7,525 bases of DNA from Actinomycetota bacterium. Lineage in GTDB: Bacteria; Actinomycetota; Actinomycetes; S36-B12; UBA10799. The translations under genes and the position numbers were made by a program. The notes beneath the pieces were generated by a model. That model was not told the DNA's origin. It saw nothing but the letters and a program-made list of their open reading frames with translations, and did not search any database. Positions 1 through 4,869 of the stretch are shown one piece after another; position 1 is the first letter of the stretch; each line of letters starts with the position of its first letter. The stretch lies in NCBI GenBank assembly GCA_030837445.1, contig JAUPKM010000486.1:1-7525 (forward strand), read 5' to 3'.

Positions 1-2
1 AG

Positions 3-212
3 CCGGTCGGCGGCGGCCGCTTCCCGATCAAGTACTACCTGACCGCGATGCTCTTCATCATCTTCGACATCGAGATCGTCTTCCTCTATCCGTGGGCCCT
101 GACCTTCGACGCGCTGGGCCTCTTCGGGTTGGTCGAGATGATCCTGTTCATCATCACCCTGCTGGTCGCCTACCTGTTCGTGTGGCGTCGTCGCGGGCTG
201 GAATGGGACTAG
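3..212 (+). CDS. nuoA: NADH-quinone oxidoreductase subunit A, C-terminal part (5' truncated by window edge)
   Basis: NuoA is a small membrane subunit of complex I (three helices in the family), next to NuoH, NuoJ and NuoK; its loop helps line the coupling region near the quinone site. Reading frame 3 gives 69 residues without a start codon, ending at TAG 210-212. The segment RFPIKYYLTAMLFIIFDIE is the family hallmark, and the D and E of FDIE (residues 22 and 24 of the fragment) correspond to the conserved acidic pair of this subunit. Two membrane helices are visible: fragment residues about 13-33, and about 37-60 with a buried Glu in GLVEM. A positively charged end (WRRRGLEWD) closes the protein. 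Roughly the first 50 residues, including helix 1, lie upstream of the window. nuoB follows after 8 nt. The identification is firm; only the upstream start and promoter are unseen. Confidence 0.96.
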   Translation, partial: PVGGGRFPIKYYLTAMLFIIFDIEIVFLYPWALTFDALGLFGLVEMILFIITLLVAYLFVWRRRGLEWD

Positions 213-215
213 GGG
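211..215 (+). promoter_or_regulatory. Ribosome binding site of nuoB, overlapping the nuoA stop codon
   Basis: AGGGG begins inside the nuoA TAG and ends 5 nt before ATG 221. It decides the nuoB start: the frame stays open upstream to an ATG at 92, but that part only shadows nuoA and encodes nothing NuoB-like, whereas the protein from 221 begins as the family does. Confidence 0.75.
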
Positions 216-220
216 CACAT

Positions 221-775
221 ATGGGTCTGGAAGAGAAGCTCCCCAGTGGCTTCCTGCTCACCACTGTGGAGGGTGTGGCGGGTTACGCACGCAAGACCTC
301 GATGTGGACGGTCACGTTCGGCCTCGCCTGTTGCGCGATCGAGATGATGTCGACCGGTGGCGCGAACTACGACCTCGGTCGATTCGGAATGGAGGTCTTC
401 CGACCGTCGCCTCGGCAGGCGGACCTGATGATCGTCGCCGGCCGCGTGAGTCAGAAGATGGCGCCAATCCTGCGGCAGGTCTACGACCAGATGCCGAACC
501 CGAAATGGGTGATCTCGATGGGGGCCTGTGCCTCCAGCGGCGGGATGTTCAACAACTACGCGATCGTGCAGGGAGTCGACCACATCGTGCCCGTGGACAT
601 CTACCTCCCTGGTTGTCCGCCCCGACCGGAGCAGCTGATGGACGCCATCCTCAAACTGCATACCAAGGTGCAGGACATCAAGATCGGCCCTGACCGCGAG
701 TTGGAGATCAGCCAACAGGAGCGGGAAGCGCTGCTGTCGACGCCCACCTCCGAGATGAAGGGGCTGTTGCGGTGA
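221..775 (+). CDS. nuoB: NADH-quinone oxidoreductase subunit B (cluster N2 subunit)
   Basis: NuoB (PSST/Nqo6 family) carries [4Fe-4S] cluster N2, the last iron-sulfur centre before quinone, and forms the quinone pocket together with NuoD at the junction of the peripheral and membrane arms. The protein has 184 residues, a normal length for the family. The four expected ligands are visible: the tandem pair C37-C38 in GLACCAIEMM, C103 in GACASSGGMFNNY and C132 in YLPGCPPRPEQLMDAI. The motif GRFGMEVFRPSPRQADLMIV (about 53-72) is also diagnostic. The start at ATG 221 is supported by AGGGG 5 nt upstream and by agreement with the usual N-terminus (MGLEEKLPSGFLLT). The stop TGA 773-775 overlaps the GTG start of nuoC by 4 nt, so the two are probably translationally coupled. 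Nothing is missing or unusual in the core. The poorly conserved C-terminal tail (about 155-184) is polar. Confidence 0.98.
   Translation: MGLEEKLPSGFLLTTVEGVAGYARKTSMWTVTFGLACCAIEMMSTGGANYDLGRFGMEVFRPSPRQADLMIVAGRVSQKMAPILRQVYDQMPNPKWVISMGACASSGGMFNNYAIVQGVDHIVPVDIYLPGCPPRPEQLMDAILKLHTKVQDIKIGPDRELEISQQEREALLSTPTSEMKGLLR
758..763 (+). promoter_or_regulatory. Ribosome binding site of nuoC inside the end of nuoB
   Basis: AAGGGG lies within the last codons of nuoB, 8 nt before the GTG at 772. It supports the GTG start and the 4-nt GTGA overlap with the nuoB stop. Confidence 0.65.
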
Positions 776-1479
776 GCGACGTTCCGGACACGGTTGCGCC
801 GCCCGAGGGCGTGGCAGCAATCCCGCTGGAGGTGGTTGAAACTCGCGTCGGCGCCTTCGGGGTGTCCGGTAGCCCCGACGTCTCCGGGTATGGCGGGTTG
901 GTGTCGCCGGTGGTGCTGCCCGGTGCCAGCTCCAGGCCGTATGGCGGTTGGTTCGATGACGCCGCGGACCGGTTGGCCTCGCTGCTCGGTGACGACTATG
1001 ACGCGGCGGTCGAGAAGGTCGTCGTGGCGTTCGGTGAGTTGACCTTCCATGTCGCCCGGGAACAACTGGTGGCAGTGGTCAAGTCCCTCAGGGACGATCC
1101 GGAACTGCGGTTTGAAACGTGCATGGGCGTGTCCGGAGTCCACTGGCCCGGCGACGCGGGTCGGGAATTGCACGCGGTCTACCACTTCCGGTCGATGACC
1201 CATGGCGGTCGGATGCTGCGGCTGGAGACGACCTGTCCCGATACCGATCCGCATCTCCCGACGATCGTGACCACCTACCCGACCAATGACTGGCACGAGC
1301 GCGAGACCTACGACATGTTCGGAATCATCTTCGACGGTCATCCCGGTCTGACCCGCATTCTGATGCCCGACGACTGGGTCGGTCACCCACAGCGCAAGGA
1401 CTACCCGCTGGGCGGGATCCACGTCGAATACAAGGGCGCCTCCACCCCGCCGCCGGATGAGCGTAGGGAGTACTCCTAG
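772..1479 (+). CDS. nuoC: NADH-quinone oxidoreductase subunit C (30-kDa subunit)
   Basis: NuoC (Nqo5, 30-kDa family) is a cluster-free subunit of the Q module that packs against NuoD, NuoI and NuoG and stabilises the peripheral arm. The 235-residue protein starts at GTG 772, in a GTGA overlap with nuoB. The family domain runs from about residue 78 to 222. It contains RFETCMGVSGVHWPG (about 113-127), the signature NDWHERETYDMFGI (172-185), then GHPGLTRILMPDDWVGHPQR (189-208) and KDYPLGG. In front is a leader of about 75 residues with SGYGGLV and RPYGGWFDD, of the kind found in actinobacterial NuoC. In E. coli this protein is fused to NuoD; here the two are separate, with the nuoD ATG directly after the TAG. 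The C-terminus PPPDERREYS also fits actinobacterial homologues as I remember them. No defects are seen. Confidence 0.97.
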   Translation: MSDVPDTVAPPEGVAAIPLEVVETRVGAFGVSGSPDVSGYGGLVSPVVLPGASSRPYGGWFDDAADRLASLLGDDYDAAVEKVVVAFGELTFHVAREQLVAVVKSLRDDPELRFETCMGVSGVHWPGDAGRELHAVYHFRSMTHGGRMLRLETTCPDTDPHLPTIVTTYPTNDWHERETYDMFGIIFDGHPGLTRILMPDDWVGHPQRKDYPLGGIHVEYKGASTPPPDERREYS

Positions 1480-2889
1480 ATGTCCGAGACCCCCACCGAG
1501 CAGGACGCCGCCTCGGCCGCCACCATCAACGAGGAGGTGTTGACCGATGCCCAGGAGTACGCAGCGCACGGGGAGGAGGTGATCGACGGCTCCTATGTGA
1601 CCACCGAGGGGCGGGTCTTCACCGTGACGGGGGAGGACTGGGAGACCATCATCCCGCCGGCGGAGGGTGAGCAGGAACGGCTGATAGTCAACATGGGTCC
1701 GCAGCACCCCTCCACCCATGGGGTTGGTCGGTTCGTGCTGGACCTTGACGGCGAGACTGTCACCGAGTGCCGGGCCGCCATCGGCTACCTGCACACCGGG
1801 ATCGAGAAGAACCTCGAATTCCGCAGTTGGACCCAGGGCACCACCTTCGTGACCCGGATGGATTACCTCTCGCCGATCTTCAACGAGACCGCCTACTGCC
1901 TCGGGGTCGAACGGTTGCTCGGTATCACCGACGATGTCCCGGAACGGGCCACCACCATCCGAGTGTTGATGATGGAACTCAATCGGATCTCCTCGCACGG
2001 TGTCGCGCTCGCCACGGGAGCGCTGGAACTGGGCGCGCTGACCCCGATGATCTGGGGGTTCCGCGACCGCAACGCGGTGCTCGACCTGTTCGAGGCCATC
2101 ACCGGCCTTCGGATGAACCATGCCTACATCCGCCCCGGCGGGGTTGCCGCAGACCTGCCGGACGGAGCCGACAAGCTGATCGGCGATGCGGTGAAGAAGA
2201 TGCGGGTGGGCTTCAAGGAGACCACCGACATGCTTGTGGGGAACGGGATCTGGGTCGAACGGACCCAGGGCATCGGCTACCTGGACCTCACCGGCTGCGC
2301 GGCGCTCGGGATCACCGGTCCGGTATTGCGTTCCACCGGGTTGCCTTGGGATCTGCGCAAAGAGGCGCCCTACTGCGGCTACGAGAACTACGAGTTCGAG
2401 GTGGCGACGAGGGACACCTGTGACGCCTACGGCCGGTTCCTGATCCGGCTGGACGAGATGGTGCAGTCGCTGAACATCATCGAGCAGTGCCTGGACCGGT
2501 TGAAACCGGGACCGGTGATGGTGGCCGACAAGCGAATCGCCTGGCCCGCCCAACTGGCGCTCGGCGGCGACGGCTGGGGGAACTCGCTGGAGCACATCCG
2601 GGAGATCATGGGGACCTCGATGGAGGCCTTGATCCACCACTTCAAACTTGTCACCGAAGGTTTCCGGGTGCCGGCCGGCCAGGTCTACTCAGCGGTAGAG
2701 TCGCCGCGGGGCGAACTGGGCGCACACGTGGTGAGCGACGGCGGCACCCGGCCCTACCGGGTCCACTTCCGGGACCCGTCCTTCACCAACCTGCAGGCCG
2801 TGGCTCCGATGGCCGAGGGCGGGATGCTCTCCGATCTGATCGCCTCCATTGCCAGCATCGACCCTGTTTTCGGCGGAGTCGACCGCTGA
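1480..2889 (+). CDS. nuoD: NADH-quinone oxidoreductase subunit D (49-kDa subunit, quinone pocket)
   Basis: NuoD (Nqo4, 49-kDa family, related to the large subunit of [NiFe] hydrogenases) forms most of the quinone headgroup site with NuoB. The protein has 469 residues. The family domain starts near residue 67, with GPQHPSTHG at 73-81. H80 and Y129 (in TRMDY) align by spacing (49 residues) with the His/Tyr pair that contacts quinone in studied complexes. Other landmarks are IGYLHTGIEKN (101-111), NRISSHG (168-174), AYIRPGG (215-221), AVESPRGELG (405-414), PYRVHFRDPSF (425-435) and the C-terminal VFGGVDR. Residues 1-66 form an acidic leader that I do not recognise. ATG 1480 abuts the nuoC TAG and has AGGGAG (1465-1470) 9 nt upstream. 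The hairpin after the pocket His reads HGVGRF rather than the usual HGVLRL. The stop codon sits in the loop of a stem-loop. Confidence 0.98.
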   Translation: MSETPTEQDAASAATINEEVLTDAQEYAAHGEEVIDGSYVTTEGRVFTVTGEDWETIIPPAEGEQERLIVNMGPQHPSTHGVGRFVLDLDGETVTECRAAIGYLHTGIEKNLEFRSWTQGTTFVTRMDYLSPIFNETAYCLGVERLLGITDDVPERATTIRVLMMELNRISSHGVALATGALELGALTPMIWGFRDRNAVLDLFEAITGLRMNHAYIRPGGVAADLPDGADKLIGDAVKKMRVGFKETTDMLVGNGIWVERTQGIGYLDLTGCAALGITGPVLRSTGLPWDLRKEAPYCGYENYEFEVATRDTCDAYGRFLIRLDEMVQSLNIIEQCLDRLKPGPVMVADKRIAWPAQLALGGDGWGNSLEHIREIMGTSMEALIHHFKLVTEGFRVPAGQVYSAVESPRGELGAHVVSDGGTRPYRVHFRDPSFTNLQAVAPMAEGGMLSDLIASIASIDPVFGGVDR

Positions 2890-2898
2890 CGCGGTCGA
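2879..2898 (+). other. Stem-loop over the nuoD stop codon, before nuoE
   Basis: TCGACCGC (2879-2886) and GCGGTCGA (2891-2898) are a perfect 8-bp inverted repeat separated by the 4-nt loop TGAC, whose first three bases are the nuoD stop codon. No T-run follows (next bases GCAGAAAGG), so this is not an intrinsic terminator. It occupies most of the longest gap in the window and ends 2 nt before the nuoE ribosome binding site. The repeat itself is seen directly; any role in coupling or mRNA stability is inference. Confidence 0.6.
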
Positions 2899-2900
2899 GC

Positions 2901-2908
2901 AGAAAGGA
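2901..2908 (+). promoter_or_regulatory. Ribosome binding site of nuoE
   Basis: AGAAAGGA lies 4 nt before ATG 2913. It decides the start: the reading frame is open far upstream through nuoD, but only the protein from 2913 resembles NuoE. The site begins 2 nt after the stem-loop that covers the nuoD stop. Confidence 0.75.
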
Positions 2909-2912
2909 CGAG

Positions 2913-3563
2913 ATGGCCCTCACCGACGCCACCCGCGAGCAGCTGCGCGGGATCATCGCGCGCTACCCGGATCCACGTTCGGCGTTGCTTCCGATGCTGC
3001 ATCTGGTGCAGGCGGAGGAAGGCCACGTCAGCCCGGAAGGAATCCGGATGTGCGCCGAGGAGGTCGGCCTGACGGCCGCCGATGTCGCGGCGGTGTCGAC
3101 GTTCTACACGATGTACAAGCGCCACGACGTCGGTGAGTACCACATCGGGGTGTGTGTCAACCCGATGTGCGCGATCCTCGGCGGCGATGACGTCTACCGG
3201 GCGGTCAGCGAGGATCTCGGGATCGGCAATGACGAGCGGACCCCGGACGGCAAGTTCTCGCTGGAACGGATTGAGTGTCAGGCCGCCTGCACCCACGCTC
3301 CCGTCGTGACCGCGAACTGGGAGTTCCTGGACGACCAGACACCCGCGTCGATCCGGGAGATCCTCGACACTCTGCGCGACGGTGGCGAGGTGCACGCCAC
3401 TCGTGGTCCGGCGATCCGCAGTTTCCGCGACACCGAGCGGACACTGGCCGGCTTCGACGACGGCCTTGCGGCCGCACCGTCGGTGGACGACAAGATGTTG
3501 GCGGGCCTGCGTGCGGCGAAGGAACGGGGCATGACTGCGCCCCGCCCCGAGGGAGGCAACTGA
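2913..3563 (+). CDS. nuoE: NADH-quinone oxidoreductase subunit E (24-kDa, [2Fe-2S] N1a)
   Basis: NuoE (Nqo2, 24-kDa family) sits beside NuoF in the NADH dehydrogenase module and binds [2Fe-2S] cluster N1a, which is off the main electron path but close to FMN. The protein has 216 residues. An N-terminal helical part (1-70) contains YPDPRSALLPMLHLVQ (18-33) and the family motif VSTFYTMYKR (61-70). A thioredoxin-like domain follows, with the cluster ligands C81 and C86 (CVNPMC, C-x4-C) and C122 and C126 (CQAAC, C-x3-C), then THAPVVTANWEFLDDQTP (127-144). The tail from about 160 to 216, including RTLAGFDD, extends beyond the E. coli-type domain and is of the actinobacterial kind; its function is not known to me. 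ATG 2913 is 23 nt after the nuoD stop. nuoF starts 1 nt after the nuoE TGA. No ligand is missing. Confidence 0.97.
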   Translation: MALTDATREQLRGIIARYPDPRSALLPMLHLVQAEEGHVSPEGIRMCAEEVGLTAADVAAVSTFYTMYKRHDVGEYHIGVCVNPMCAILGGDDVYRAVSEDLGIGNDERTPDGKFSLERIECQAACTHAPVVTANWEFLDDQTPASIREILDTLRDGGEVHATRGPAIRSFRDTERTLAGFDDGLAAAPSVDDKMLAGLRAAKERGMTAPRPEGGN

Positions 3564-3564
3564 G

Positions 3565-4869
3565 ATGGGCCTGACCCCGGTACTGACCGAGCATTGGGAT
3601 GTTCCCGGCTATTGGACCGTCGACACCTACCGTTCGCTCGGCGGGTATCAGACATTGCCCAAAGCGCTCGCCCAGGCGCCTGACGAGATCATCGCCACGA
3701 TGAAGGAGTCCGGGCTTCGTGGCCGTGGCGGCGCCGGCTTCCCGACCGGGCTGAAGTGGTCGTTCGTGCCGCAGGGGGATGGCAATCCGCACTACCTGGT
3801 GGTGAACGCCGACGAGAGCGAGCCAGGTGCCTGCAAGGACATCCCGCTGATGCTGGCGAATCCGCAGGCACTGATCGAGGGCATCGCGATCACCTGCTAT
3901 GCGATCCGCTCGAACCACGCCTTCATCTATATCCGCGGAGAGGTTCCGCAGGTCATCCGTCGGATGGCCGAGGCCGTCCGGCAGGCCTACGCGGCAGGCT
4001 ACCTCGGCAAGGACATCCTCGGTAGTGGTTTCGACTGCGAGGTGGTGGTTCACGCCGGTGCAGGTGCCTATATCTGCGGCGAGGAGACGGCGCTGCTGGA
4101 CTCGTTGGAGGGCCGACGTGGGCAGCCGCGGCTGAAACCGCCGTTCCCTGCGGTCGCGGGATTGTACGCGTCGCCGACCGTGGTCAACAATGTCGAAACC
4201 ATCTCCAACGTGCCGTACATCATTGGCAACGGTGCGGACTGGTTCCGTGAGTTCGGCACCGAGAAGTCCCCCGGATTCAAGCTTTTCGCCGTCTCCGGCC
4301 ACGTGAACAACCCCGGCATCTACGAGGCGCCGCTCGGGATCACGATGCGTGAACTGTTGGAGTACGCCGGTGGCATGCGGAACGACCACCAGCTCAAATT
4401 CTGGTTGCCGGGCGGCTCCTCGGTGCCGATGCTCACAACCGAGCACCTCGACCTGCCGATGACCTACGAGGACATCGCGGCCGCCGGTTCGATGTTGGGC
4501 ACCGGCACCCCGATGCTTTTCGACGAGACCACTTCGGTGGTCCGGGCCATCACCGGCTGGTTGGACTTCTACAAGCACGAGTCCTGCGGCAAGTGCACCC
4601 CCTGCCGGGAGGGCACCTACTGGATCAACGAGGTGCTGCATCGGTTCCAGGCCGGAACCGGCACCGCCGACGAGTTGGACCTGCTGCAGGAGTTGTGCGC
4701 GCAGATCCTTGGGCGCTCCTTCTGTGCCCTCGGAGATGCGGCCGCCACCCCTTACCCGGCTGCGATGAAGTACTTCTCCGATGAGTTCGTCGCCGGCACC
4801 CACACTCCCGCCGACGAATTGTTCGACCCCGTCGCGGCGACCGTGTTCACACCTGCGGAGGCACGATGA
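3565..4869 (+). CDS. nuoF: NADH-quinone oxidoreductase subunit F (51-kDa, NADH/FMN site, N3 cluster)
   Basis: NuoF (Nqo1, 51-kDa family) is where NADH is oxidised. It binds NADH and FMN and passes electrons to [4Fe-4S] cluster N3. The protein has 434 residues, close to the usual length. Visible landmarks are the glycine-rich GLRGRGGAGFPTGLKW (50-65), NADESEPGACKDI (81-93) and GAGAYICGEETALLDSLEG (165-183), which build the nucleotide and flavin sites, followed by a SLBB-type part with SGHVNNPGIYE (244-254). The N3 ligands are C341, C344 and C347 in ESCGKCTPCREG, plus C387 in RSFCALGD. The start ATG 3565 has GAGGGAGG (3549-3556) 8 nt upstream, one of the strongest ribosome binding sites in the window, and follows nuoE by 1 nt. 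The stop overlaps the nuoG start as ATGA. The protein is intact, with nothing unusual seen. Confidence 0.98.
   Translation: MGLTPVLTEHWDVPGYWTVDTYRSLGGYQTLPKALAQAPDEIIATMKESGLRGRGGAGFPTGLKWSFVPQGDGNPHYLVVNADESEPGACKDIPLMLANPQALIEGIAITCYAIRSNHAFIYIRGEVPQVIRRMAEAVRQAYAAGYLGKDILGSGFDCEVVVHAGAGAYICGEETALLDSLEGRRGQPRLKPPFPAVAGLYASPTVVNNVETISNVPYIIGNGADWFREFGTEKSPGFKLFAVSGHVNNPGIYEAPLGITMRELLEYAGGMRNDHQLKFWLPGGSSVPMLTTEHLDLPMTYEDIAAAGSMLGTGTPMLFDETTSVVRAITGWLDFYKHESCGKCTPCREGTYWINEVLHRFQAGTGTADELDLLQELCAQILGRSFCALGDAAATPYPAAMKYFSDEFVAGTHTPADELFDPVAATVFTPAEAR

Noticed and set aside
92..220. Upstream in-frame extension of nuoB to an ATG at 92
   Set aside because: It lies entirely over nuoA, encodes non-NuoB-like sequence, and a ribosome binding site with an ATG at 221 gives the conserved N-terminus.
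2495..2510. Short CCGGT / ACCGG inverted repeat inside nuoD
   Set aside because: Only about 5 bp, within conserved coding sequence, and expected by chance at this base composition.
601..2640. A 679-codon open frame on the - strand opposite nuoC and nuoD
   Set aside because: The long antisense frame is a by-product of G+C-rich codon use in the real genes. Its translation is rich in Arg, Gly, His, Pro and Val, has no recognisable domain, and crosses gene boundaries.
2758..2778. 7-bp inverted repeat (CGGGTCC / GGACCCG) inside nuoD
   Set aside because: It encodes the highly conserved PYRVHFRDPSF block, so the pairing is explained by codons; no T-run follows it.
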